Positions 25,163-34,715 of a DNA stretch of 64,000 bases are shown here, piece after piece. A program made the position numbers and the translations under genes. Position 1 is the first letter of the stretch. Each line of letters starts with the position of its first letter. The notes under the pieces are model-generated. The model saw nothing but the letters and a program-made list of their open reading frames with translations, was not told where the DNA came from and searched no databases. Location: assembly GCA_038093975.1 (NCBI GenBank), contig JBBPTG010000080.1, forward strand, positions 1 through 64,000, written 5' to 3'. The DNA is from Chalciporus piperatus (Eukaryota > Basidiomycota > Agaricomycetes > Boletales > Boletaceae).

Positions 25163-25830
25163 TCACACAACGGTTGAAAGTTCCAGAATATCTTGGACTG
25201 CAGGACGCGTGGATGGAGGGACGGGAGTGGCGGTATCCGCGGAATTGGGTGGATGAGTGGGGTATGCAGAGCGTTGGGCGGGAACGTCTCGTCGCTGCCG
25301 TGCCAGTCGTGCGTGGGACTGTCGACTCGGACGAGGAAGCAACCCACAGCATCCAGCTCGAGTAGCTTCGACGTCGTCAGGGGGTGTATCCGTCGTACTC
25401 TCTCCGGAAGCTGACTCGACGATCATCGTGGCATTTGGGTCATCTTCGGAAGACACGGGAGTACTAGTAGACTCTTGAGAGGAATTCGGACTGCTATCCG
25501 CGGTGTGCCTCGAAGCGACGTAGGTTCGCTGTTCGAGTCTTACTCTGAGAATTTGCATTCAACAAACGAGTAATTTGCCTCACCGGTTCTGCGCGTCCCA
25601 TGTATACTGGAGATGGGCGATCGAGAACGAGCCGTGGTATTCTCTGCCACCACTTCCAGGAGACCATCGAGCTCTGCATGCGAGGACGCGCATCGGACGG
25701 ATTGCCAGTGACTCTTGAGCCGGTTTGAGGGGGGAGGTATTGACGTGGTGCAGAAATCTACCGAGCGCGAAAGTAGGCGTGAGAGATTGAGCAGGAGAGG
25801 GATGCATAGCTTCCAAACTCACATCGAGGA
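25163..25830 (-). CDS. Hypothetical Ser/Pro-rich protein, uncertain structure
   Basis: On the minus strand an 80-codon frame (25822-25580, MSLEAMHPSPAQSL) can be joined by a short intron at 25583-25545 (GTGAGG...TCTCAG, 39 bp). The continuation, open from 25544 to 25163, is rich in Ser, Thr and Pro. No domain is recognised. The gene lies directly beside the left end of the foldback-like element at 25914, so a promoter or first exon may have been disrupted. The existence of this gene is uncertain. Confidence 0.3.
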
Positions 25831-25913
25831 AGTCAGCGTCGATCGTGCGAGCATTGCTTGATGGACCACCCGGCGAGACGACGGCGGGTTGCTAAACACA
25901 TGGTATGTAATCA

Positions 25914-26860
25914 CATCAGCAACACTGCAAAAAGTCTGAAGTTACTGGAATGACTGGATCAGTTAAATCAGTAGTCCAGTGGCCCAGTAACAAGTAATTT
26001 CAGTAGTTTCAGTAGTTTCAGTAACCTAGTCACCCAGTCATCAAGTAGTTTCAGTAGTCTTAGTAACCCAGTGGCCTAGTGGCCCAGTCATCCAGTCATT
26101 TCAGTAGCTTCAGTAGCTCAGTCATTCAGTCATCCAGTAGTCTCAGTAGTCTCAGTCATCCAGCAGCCCAGTCATCCAGTCATCCAGTCATTTCAGTAGT
26201 CCCAGTAGCTCAGTCATCCAGTCATTCAGTCATTTCAGTGGTCTCATTAGTCCAGTGGCCAAGTGTTCCAGTTATCCAGTAGTTCCAGTAACCCAGCAGC
26301 CCAGTCATCAAGTCATCCAGTTACTTCAGTAGTCTCAGTAGCCCAGTCATTCAGTCATTCAGTCATCCAGTAGTTCCAGTAACCCAGCATCCCAGTCATC
26401 CAGTCATCCAGTAGTTCCAGTAACCCAGCAGCCCAGTCATCCAATCATCCAGTCACTTCAGTAGTCTCAGTAGCTCAGTAGCCCAGTGTTCCAGTCATCC
26501 AGACATCTCAGTAGCCTAGTAGCTCAGTTTCCCAGTCATGTAGTCATCTCAGCAGCCTAGTAGCCCAGTGCCCTAGTTATCCAGCAATCCAGTTGTCTCA
26601 TTACTCCAGCCATCCAGTATTCCAGTATTCCAGTAATCTAGTCACTCAGTGGTCCAGTAATCCAGTCACTCCAGTCACTCCAGTCACTCAAGTCACACAA
26701 GTCACTCCAGTAATCCAGTCACCTCAGTAATCCAGTCACTCCAGTAATCCAGTCATCCTGTGGTCCAGTAAACCAGTCACTTCAGTCACACCAGTCATAC
26801 CAGTTATCCAGTTACCCAGCCCTCAGCTCACCCAATCACTCCAGTACTACTCAGTCATCT
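25914..26860 (+). repeat. Left inverted arm: CAGT-unit array
   Basis: After the 56-bp unique terminus the sequence is a run of more than 80 imperfect units of the type CAGTNNNC or CAGTAGTTT (for example CCAGTCATCCAGTAGT), almost all with CAGT on the plus strand. It is longer than its partner arm, which suggests unequal expansion. Confidence 0.85.
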
Positions 26861-26914
26861 AATAGAGTCATTCTAATTAGTGACATTTTATAATCATTCA
26901 TAGGATGGATTATA

Positions 26915-27500
26915 GCTAAAGTCCACAAAAATGTGTACTAAAAGTGTAGTTAACAATGTGGGAAAGGGTATTAGGATTGAGTGTAGTGAAGTGTACAAAA
27001 AAGCGTAGTAAAAGTGTAGTTACAAGTGTGGGAAAGTATAGCTAGATTGAGTGAGCAAAGTGTACAAAAAAGCGTAGTAAAAGTGTAGTCAAGAGTGTGG
27101 GAAAGTGTAGCTAGATTGAGTGTAGCAAAAGTGTACAAAAAAGCGTAGTAAAAGTGTAGTGAAATGTGTGGGAAAGTGTGTAGTGATAGAGTGTAGCTAA
27201 AGTGGACAAAAAAGTGTACTAAAAGTGTAGTTACAAGTGTAGTGATTGAGTGTAGCAAAGTGTAACAAAAAAGCGTAGTAAAACTTGAATCAAATGTGTA
27301 GGAAAGTGTAGCTAGATTGAGTGTAACAAAAGTGTACAAAAAAGCGTAGTAAATGTGTAGTTACAAGTGTGGGAAAGTGTATTAGGTTAGAGTGTAGCAA
27401 AAGTGTACAAAAAAGCGCAGTAAGTGTGTAGTTACAAGTGTAGCAAAGTATGTGGAGATCAAACCTATTGAAAGTGTACAAAAAAGCATACACAAGTGTA
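26915..27500 (+). repeat. Tandem array of 60-71-bp units
   Basis: About nine imperfect copies of a unit starting AAAGTGTACAAAAAAGCGTA and containing AAAAGTGTAGTTACAAG, GGGAAAGTGTA and GATTGAGTGTAGC. Copies begin near 26920, 26990, 27057, 27127, 27200, 27259, 27330, 27399 and 27469. Open frames through it on the minus strand only reflect the absence of stops in the repeat and are not called as genes. Confidence 0.8.
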
Positions 27501-27678
27501 CAAAAAATATGGTAGCTATCTAGTGTAGGAGATCCTAATAAAGTGTAGCCACATTTCCCTAATGCTCGGACTTGACACAAAATCCGCGCGAAAAAGTCAC
27601 GTGACCATGTTGAATTTGCCGCGCCACCTCTTCGACTCTCTCTCACCACTACACCACACCTCAACAACAACAAAACGG

Positions 27679-28310
27679 CCGGCGAGGGCTCAAAAGCCCC
27701 GCCGGCATCGCCAGGTGAGTGAAAACTCGCTCACCACCATATCCGCTCACCTCGCAAACAGCCTGCTGCCACCTACCACCTCACTCTCGACACGAAAACG
27801 ACGAAAACGCGAAAACGCGGCCGGCGTGGGCTCAACAGCCCCGCCGGCTTCACGAGGTGAGTGATAAGCCACCTGCTCACCCCGCAAACAGCCGCTTGCA
27901 CTGCTCGGCCCACTACCACCTACCACACCACTCTCGACACGAAAACGACGAAAACGCGAAAACGCGGCCGGCGTGGGCTCAACAGCCCCGCCGGCTTCAC
28001 GAGGTGAGTGAGAACTCGCTCACCACCACATCCGCTCACCCCGCAAACAGCCGCTCGCACTGCGCGGCCCACTACCACCTACCACACCACTCCCGACACG
28101 AAAACGACGAAAACGCGAAAACGCGGCCGGCGTGGGCTCAACAGCCCCGCCGGCTTCACGAGGTGAGTGATAAGCCACCTGCTCACCCCACAAACAGCTG
28201 CTCGCACTGCTCGGCCCGCTACCACCACTTCTCACCACCTCAAGCTCAAACAACGAAGCCGGCGCGGGCTCAACAGCCCCGCTGGCTTCAAAGGTTCGTG
28301 TTTATTTGTT
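27679..28310 (+). repeat. Tandem units with GC hairpin and intron-like segment
   Basis: Five copies start CCGGCG at 27679, 27821, 27968, 28127 and 28259 (spacing 142, 147, 159, 132). Each opens with a near-perfect 12-bp hairpin (GCCGGCGTGGGCT, loop CAAC, AGCCCCGCCGGC). The first four then have GTGAGT and, 45-57 bp later, AAACAG, the look of a fungal intron, and the fifth a diverged version of the same segment. The first three end in a run of GAAAACGAC-type sequence. Copies 1 and 3 share one inner variant and copies 2 and 4 another, a two-unit higher-order repeat. A 197-codon frame (27719-28312) stays open because the later spacings are multiples of three. Coding status is unknown. Confidence 0.75.
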
Positions 28311-28479
28311 GACTAACACACCTACTCACCTCGTACATAGCTGCTCGTGTTGCATGGCACTTCATTAACTTGTAACTATTGTACCACAATACATGTAATA
28401 GTTAGACATAATATATTTCGCATTTTCTGAACTGTCATAAGGTGTGAATTAATCATAAGATATAGTGAACTAGTAATTG

Positions 28480-29003
28480 GGACTGGGTGACTGGATTACT
28501 GGGTGACTGGATTACTGAGGTGACTGGGTGACTGGATTACTGGGTTACTGAGGTGACTGGGAGTGACTGGTGACTGGGTTACTGGTGTCACTTGTGTGAC
28601 TGGAGTGACTGGAGTGACTAGATTACTGGATCACTGAGTGACTGGATTACTGAGACTACTGGATTACTGGACCACTGAGTGACTAGATTACTGGAATACT
28701 GGAATACTGAATGGCTGGAGTAATGAGACAACTGGATTGCTGGATAACTAGGGCACTGGGCTACTAGGCTGCTGAGATGACTACATGACTGGGACACTGG
28801 GCTACTAGGCTACTGAGATAACTGGATGACTGGAACACTGGGCTACTGAGCTACTGAGTCTACTGAAGTGACTGGGCTAATGAACCAATGAGATTACTGA
28901 AATGACTGGCTGACTGGATGACTGGGCAACTGAGCAACTGGCGTACTGGTTTAACTGATCCAGTCATTCCAGTAACTTCAGACTTTTTGCAGTGTTGCTG
29001 ATG
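28480..29003 (-). repeat. Right inverted arm: CAGT-unit array
   Basis: Same array as the left arm in opposite orientation (reads ACTGG on the plus strand), ending in the shared 56-bp terminus. It aligns best with left-arm positions 26465-26760. Confidence 0.85.
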
Positions 29004-29037
29004 CACCACGCGTTATGTCGATCTACAACCTGTCGGG

Positions 29038-29985
29038 ATGGGTGTGTCTGATCGTTCGATCATAGTCCTTGGCTCCTTGCAGCCACTACTTGAGCTCAAG
29101 CAGTCAGCAATGCCACCATCCGAGTCCGTAATGCAGTCGCCTATACCTGTCCGAGATTTCGCTGTTCCTTTGGATTATAAAACTGCTCGAGAGGATGTTC
29201 GAGAGGTGCGCGCAGTATCCACTCTCATAGTGGGTTCACTCCGCTTGCGCGCATCAGAACCGTAACAATTATTAGGCACAACCAACTTCTGCATGAATGA
29301 TGATCCCCATCACGGGCACATCTACGGCGTACATTTTTTCAACGTTCACTTGCTTCCTATCTCACGTCCACTTCTCAGGTCACCATCGAGGACGACACGA
29401 TGGCCCTCTGGTACTTCTCTCGGTCGCACTCGGCCAAGTCTCCGGATTTCAAGTTTACGGATGTAGGGAAAATCACTATTCGACCTGTCTGAAATTAGAT
29501 GATGATGGGCCGTTTAGGACTGCCGGACGTACATCCGAGTCATGCTCTCGCTGATGTTCGCCACCGAGGAGGAACTTGGCCACGATCCGACCATTCAACG
29601 TCGTCTGGATCTCGTGGTGGGCAAGCTTTGTTTCGTCTACAAGCTCGACGACCGTTACTACAAGACGCAGAGGGCAATCTTCGACCATCAGAGTCTATGT
29701 ACAATAGGACGTGCGACTCGAGTGTGGGAGGTTATCAAAGTTGTATCATTCAACGAGCTCCAACCACTAGAGGGTTCGCATACGGTCGTCTTGAAGGACG
29801 TCTGGCTGGACGCCAAGTGGATGACTGAGGGCGACATTCAGCGAGAGATATTTTCTGATCTCGAGAAGATTGCCCATGATTTACAAGAAGGCGTGAAACC
29901 GAAGGGGTTCACGGCCATGGATGGAGAGTCGAAAGAGGTGCTGCGGGAGTGCTTAGCGGCACGAGATTGGACTAGCTACAAGTGA
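29038..29985 (+). pseudogene. FunK1-type fungal protein kinase, N-terminal fragment
   Basis: Spliced pieces read as the N-terminal half of the FunK1 kinases expanded in mushrooms. MNDDPHHGHIYG (exon ending 29328, donor GTACAT) joins VTIEDDTMALWYFSRSHSAK (from 29379). An intron at about 29458-29517 leads to YIRVMLSLMFATEEELGHDP, and the frame continues through TVVLKDVWLDA and DLEKIAHDL. It ends at a stop at 29983-29985 (RDWTSYK), before the catalytic kinase core (no HRD or DFG motif follows). Either a stop mutation or a 3' truncation has removed the kinase. It starts only 35 bp from the right end of the foldback-like element, so its upstream region may have been altered by that insertion. Confidence 0.7.
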
Positions 29986-30569
29986 ACGAGGAGCAATGAA
30001 TGATGGGGCTCTCCGAGAGACATCAGCATGCGGAAACGACGAGGGTCTAACTGTAGCTGTTGGTGCGCCAAAAAGTGTGGAATCAGGCTCAGCTGCCTCG
30101 GCGACCTCCTTCAACGTCAACGTGACCGTCCCTTTCCATTCATGGACCAGGGAGAGGAAGTACCGAGGCAGCTATCTTACGTTGACATGTATACAATCAA
30201 TGCAATTTTTCTTCTTCCTAGCCACATCTTATAGAAGTGGACTGAGCCTCCTGTCTGTGCCGTCGTCAATATCAGATGTACGGGTGTATGATTGATGTCG
30301 GTCGTCAACGGAGTCGGGGATTGGCGACTCCTCGCTACGATGATGCCGTAGTGGTGACGAAAAGATGCAAGGTGTGGGCAAGTAAGTGGATTTCCTTCGG
30401 GGTAAGGTACGATGGGAGTAATCGAACACAGCTAAGAACGGAATGTGGTGCTTGAAAACAGGAACAGGTTAGAACGTTGTTGTACTGTACCCATCACATT
30501 TTCCCTAAGCTCCATCGTTAACCGAGAGCGAGACCATGAGATCGTAGATCGAATAGCGCAAAAAAAGAT
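29986..30569. other. Spacer with possible FunK1 debris
   Basis: The stretch 29996-30240 continues in places with plausible low-complexity FunK1 linker sequence (SVESGSAASATSF), but the kinase core does not appear. The rest is the 3' side of the F-box-type gene on the minus strand. Confidence 0.3.
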
Positions 30570-31853
30570 CTAACGTCGTGGAGGCCTTTCAGGTGTGTGC
30601 CATCCTGGCCACTTCCAAGCGGCCTCAAACCCACACAACCTAGGCACATCCTCCAACCACAATTGAACCACGGCTATCTGTGTCTTCCCCATTTCCATAC
30701 TATCAAGGTACATCTTCGACCTCCTATCCAGCATGAACTCGCTCGCGATGTCCCCGCTGATCACGAGTTGTCGTAATAGAGGCATCTTGTCCACGACGAC
30801 GTCCAGAGCCCGCTCTGTCCGTCCGATAACGAGATTACCCCATTGACGAACTGGGGGGAGTGCGACATCGAGGAGCGTCAGGGACATTAGATTTCGCGAG
30901 ACGGCGAGTAAGAAGGCAAGCAGTCCAGCGTTGGTCAGTCCGTCGACCCTATCGAACACGACTCGCTCGAGGGTCTTGGCAGACGCACCAAAGAGATGCA
31001 TGAGGTCCTTATCTGACACGTGCGACCTCCCGATCGTGAGTTGCGTCAGAGCGCAACCTGGTGCTCGGAGGGTGTACCGTCGTAACCCGAGGGTACTCGG
31101 ATGGAGGTGGTGCACCTTCATCGATTTCAGCGCAGGCCACTTCGTCATGCATCGAGAGAGCTGGTAGATATTGAGTGTGGTTGCGACGCGATCTGAACCC
31201 CGTCGCTTGTGAATACGACGCCTCAGTCCACCTTGTAGTTCACCGAGGGAGAACGTTTGCATGTCACGAAGATCGTGGAAAGCCGCGAGTAGTGCTTCCG
31301 CTTGTGAAGCATCCAATTGAGCAATGTGCAGGTGCTGGAGATTCTTCGTGGCGCCAAGAATGGGTATCAGAGCAGAGGTGAAGAGGGAGAAGGTCTTTGA
31401 GGAAAGGGGGTCAAGACCTTCCTCTGAGCCTTCGGGATTCCTGAGAATATTCGTCGTGAGATGCCGGAATCCACGACCGAGGATAGGTTTCTCTCTCAGC
31501 GCCCTCGCGAGGGCCAACGTGTCCAACAGATGCTTGGAAGGAGTTTTGGAATCCCCGTGCGTCGAGTCGTCGGAGAAGCTGAGACGGGAATGGAGGACCT
31601 CCATGGAGCAGGACCAGGCACGACACACCTGCGCGAAGGAGAGCAAGTCATCGTGCCTGTCACTGCAAAGTTCGTTGTCCCCGAAGATCTTCAGAAGAAG
31701 TTCCGTAGGTAGACACGCGTTGGTGACCCTCGGACGAACGGAGGACCGTGGAAGGATTCGAACGACACGGGTGGTGACGTATTCAATTTCCGAGATTCGG
31801 TGAATGGCGCAGGAGTAATTGCGACATCCTGGAGCGAGAATGGTGTGGAGCAT
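30570..31853 (-). CDS. F-box-like protein with leucine-rich C-terminal region
   Basis: Single-exon frame of 427 residues from MLHTILAPG. Residues about 48-82 (LPTELLLKIFGDNEL followed by LLSFAQVCRAWS) resemble an F-box, the SCF ubiquitin-ligase adaptor motif. The rest has irregular leucine-rich segments (KNLQHLHIAQLD, ALKSMKVHHLH, NLMSLTLLDVALP, MPLLRQLVISGD), as in the large F-box/LRR-like families of mushrooms, where this region would choose the substrate. The frame is open upstream to 32204 and a longer form of 544 residues is possible. I prefer 31853 because the extra N-terminus looks non-coding. It seems intact; the target is unknown. Confidence 0.6.
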   Translation of the reverse strand: MLHTILAPGCRNYSCAIHRISEIEYVTTRVVRILPRSSVRPRVTNACLPTELLLKIFGDNELCSDRHDDLLSFAQVCRAWSCSMEVLHSRLSFSDDSTHGDSKTPSKHLLDTLALARALREKPILGRGFRHLTTNILRNPEGSEEGLDPLSSKTFSLFTSALIPILGATKNLQHLHIAQLDASQAEALLAAFHDLRDMQTFSLGELQGGLRRRIHKRRGSDRVATTLNIYQLSRCMTKWPALKSMKVHHLHPSTLGLRRYTLRAPGCALTQLTIGRSHVSDKDLMHLFGASAKTLERVVFDRVDGLTNAGLLAFLLAVSRNLMSLTLLDVALPPVRQWGNLVIGRTERALDVVVDKMPLLRQLVISGDIASEFMLDRRSKMYLDSMEMGKTQIAVVQLWLEDVPRLCGFEAAWKWPGWHTPERPPRR

Positions 31854-32101
31854 GGTCGAATGAGTGAATGAAACTGAGAAAGACAGTGTGTGAGGAGTTA
31901 ATGAGTGTTTGCGTTCGAGGAGGATGTGGATAGAGTCTTGAGGGAGGTCTTGAATGCAGGCTGTGGGGGACCGCAAGAGGACCGTTGCGAACGGGGAATT
32001 GGAGCATTTACTACCCGTGACGACTTCTAATGCGATCGTGAGCATAGGTAGAGAAGAATCATTGAGAGGCGCATCATTGATTCCGTCCCTCGACGTGTGG
32101 G

Positions 32102-32470
32102 TTATCGGTCCAACTTGTTGGATGTCCTGTGTTGCCACGAAACCAAAAAAAAAGTTATCAGGTACAGCTCGTCCTGAGAGCCCAGACAAAGACAATGTAC
32201 CCAAGCGTTAGGCTGCACTTTGTCCTTGCACGTGTTGCTATAATATAACAGGATCCGCGCTGTCGAGAAAAGGTGTCTCGCCTCGCCATCGAAGACCACG
32301 GAGAACGTCGTCCGTCTAGGCTCCCAAACGGGAACGTGATGTCGCTTCGGTCCATCCCATTGGTATTCATAGAACCAATACGGTTCAGTAGGTTCGACGG
32401 CCGGCGGCGATGCTGGCAAGGAAACCGAGGCTTTGACCTTTTCTGATGGTGGTGCCAATGCCAGCTTCAT
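32102..32470 (-). CDS. Hypothetical small protein
   Basis: 122-codon frame starting MKLALAPPSEKVKASVSLPA, with a Trp/Tyr-rich middle (EPYWFYEYQWDG) and a segment TFSVVFDGEARHLFS. It may be the first exon of a longer gene (a GTGCAAG donor-like site lies near 32230). No family is recognised; it overlaps the open extension of the F-box-type frame. Confidence 0.3.
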   Translation of the reverse strand: MKLALAPPSEKVKASVSLPASPPAVEPTEPYWFYEYQWDGPKRHHVPVWEPRRTTFSVVFDGEARHLFSTARILLYYSNTCKDKVQPNAWVHCLCLGSQDELYLITFFLVSWQHRTSNKLDR

Positions 32471-33974
32471 AGTTCAGAGCGCCACTGCGGTAAAGGTTTT
32501 TGAAGGTGCGCCCACACCTGTTGGCTACTACTGACCGTTAGGCTTTAGCTTTCATTAGGATAACAAAGTGATTGAACGTTCGCTCACTTTCGGCTAGCCT
32601 ATTGGAACCGCGGTACGTACTCTGAGTCAAACCTAAAACCACTCGACGTGCCGACAACTCTATGCCCTGGTATACGGTTCTTCAATTTGACATCCTGCCA
32701 GATCGATGGCACATCATCTGTCTCACAGAGTCGACGGGCGACCAACGTTGACGTTACATGTAAGACGGTCGGGCCCTTTGACTACTGCGGGATCGCTCGC
32801 GTTGTCAAATCAAATGGGGGAGGAGAACCAAAGTATGATCCTCTCAACTCCATGCTTCTCAACTTACGGTTATTCTAAAGGATCCTTGTGTGCGACAATG
32901 ATCCACGCTTTCAATGTCATGCCGCACGGCTTGCATACCAGCATGCCACTAGGCCACTCAACAAGCACGCTGGTAAGCGCAAAAAAGGCGTAGCATCACT
33001 GTCGAAGGCAAAGAAGTCGGCACTTCCGCTACTTCCAGTACGTTGTGAGCGAAAGCGGTCATTGCAGGAAGATGAGGAGGCTTCGACTCAGGCAAAGGTA
33101 AGACACCCTGCATTTATTGAGATGTGGCTGACTGGCCATGCTTCACATTGAAACTAGCAGTCTAAGTGTGCCAGAATGTCCAGCGATGCTGGCATTGTGG
33201 ATGCCGGCAAGGTTGAGAGCCTTCAGTTTGAAGAAACCCGGCAGAGAAGAAACTTGGAGCGATGTTCATATAAGTACATTACACCTAGATTCCGCTAGAT
33301 GTCTGCCCTCACAGGCCAGTGAATGCCAGTGTGTATCTGTATTAGGGAGATCCTCCTTAACCGACGTCCCATTTCGACTTCGGATAGGCAAGTTCACACC
33401 TACCTTGGATCGTACGAGAGTGATTATTTCCAGTGTCGCGAAGCCATTCGTTGCGCTCCAACTATGACGAAGATACTTGATTATCAGGGTCTTACTGACA
33501 TCGTCTGCAAGGTGGCTAACCGGATCAGAAAGGTGGATTTCCTCGATGGTTCGTCGTATTCACTCAACCAACCCTGGTCGGCCCAACTAACATCTGTCTA
33601 CACAGCGGCGACAGGCGAGGGTATTGGGCTCATAATCTTGAGGTGATAACTGTTGATTACAATCAACCAAGCGGATCGTACAACGGGGCCACTCAAGTTG
33701 TATTGAAGATTCGCTGATGTTATCGGCGCTTTTCTCGCTCACTGCTACTCGATCACAGCGGCCATGCTCCTTGGGGTATTTTAAGACGTTGCGCCGCTGC
33801 ACAAAGATACGCTCGACGCAAGTACCGTCACCTAGCCCCATGGCCCCCAACACGAAGTTCGTGACGGACGCCAGCATTGGATGGTTCGCACACCGAACAC
33901 TGACGCCCAGTGAAAAAGAGCGACTGTGTATTGCTTCGCAAGTCTCTCGTTCGTGCTCCTCTCTGAGGGCTGGT
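32471..33974. other. Region without a recognised gene
   Basis: Plus-strand open stretches at 32888-33151 (basic, KRKKGVASLSKAKKSA) and 33323-33646 suggest decayed or exon-split coding sequence, but no consistent splice model or family emerged. Confidence 0.3.
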
Positions 33975-33977
33975 CAA

Positions 33978-34085
33978 TGTATTTTACAGATACTACCTCT
34001 CGACATCTCGCGAGCTGAAGCGCCTTGACGCTATCTCCAAATCCCCCATCTTCGCCTGGTTCTCCGAATCTCTCGCCGGTCACCA
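33978..34085 (+). pseudogene. ABC transporter (ABCC type) exon scrap
   Basis: After an acceptor-like TTTTACAG the sequence reads [20 protein letters not shown] and then [10 protein letters not shown]. This is the well-known segment at the start of the second membrane domain of ABCC/MRP-type transporters (Ycf1-like). Similarity ends abruptly near 34085, and no nucleotide-binding domain or other membrane segments are nearby. It is a short relic. Confidence 0.65.
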
Positions 34086-34204
34086 TCCTAGTGATGTCAT
34101 GTCAGTGGGTGTGCGGGAGTTTGAGTGAGTTTGAGCACTTCCCGTGGCAGGGCACGGCAGTCATCGCGAGCTCACACGCGCCTGTTGCGTTGGGAAACAG
34201 CCAT

Positions 34205-34625
34205 CATGAAGAGCCAAGTGCACACCTTCTGAGGGATTGACTCATCGCCCAGTTACGTTCCGTCTGTTGCTCCGGGTAACACTCATCTTCTTCAACGGAG
34301 CCTGGGACCTCGGGGTCGCACCCGTCATTTCCCGGAGCAGGAACCACAGGAGAGGGAATGAGATGTCCGAGAGGCGTGCTCGGCGCTGTGACTTCTCCCG
34401 CGGCCTTCTCGTGGGAGGCGGGGATGGAACCGTTCGTTGTTAACTCGGGGGAGATGAACTGGGGGGCGATAGTATGGTGAGCAACGCTGATCGTCGAGAC
34501 GCTGGAGGCAAAGTCAGAACGGGGATGGTAAGTCCAGGACACAAACTGGCGTCAATTGAGTAGTCTCAGCGGTGGTCGCAACGGACACAGCACGGGTGTT
34601 CGAATGTGTAATACTCAAACCAAGT
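34205..34625 (-). repeat. Partial copy of the Ser/Thr-rich gene (copy A2)
   Basis: About 420 bp strongly similar, in the same orientation, to 42912-43325 within the long Ser/Thr-rich gene. The minus-strand peptides match (SWTYHPRSDFASS, SIPASHEKAAGEVTAP, IPSPVV.APGND). It is broken at both ends and joins chitin synthase sequence at about 34625. Confidence 0.8.
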
Positions 34626-34715
34626 TTTGAGTCCATCATGACGACCACGAAACGAAAGAATAGTGTCCGGCAAACGAAACAGAGTGGGGGGAATGAAAAG
34701 AGGCGTTGGATATGT

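Larger units (their letters stand above)
25914..29003. mobile_element. Foldback-like element with long inverted repeat-array arms
   Basis: Both outer ends read CATCAGCAACACTGCAAAAA inward and continue identically through the AAGTTACTGGAATGACTGG segment for about 56 bp (25914-25969, and the complement of 28948-29003). Inside, both arms consist of degenerate CAGT-centred units of about 9-12 bp in opposite orientation; stretches of about 250-300 bp (26465-26760 against the complement of 28590-28860) are nearly identical. The left arm is about 940 bp and the right about 520 bp. The core has two further tandem arrays and no transposase. A 2-bp CA on each side (25912-25913, 29004-29005) could be a target duplication. 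The architecture matches foldback transposons; the family is not one I recognise. Confidence 0.7.

Noticed and set aside
25970..26860. Regular short repeats resembling a CRISPR array
   Set aside because: Units are 9-12 bp, contiguous and degenerate with no constant-length spacers, in a eukaryotic setting, and the array is mirrored by an inverted arm.
26971..27673. Two minus-strand open frames (122 and 127 codons) through the 60-71-bp array
   Set aside because: They are periodic (YTFTTLFCTL-type) and exist only because the repeat lacks stops in that frame.
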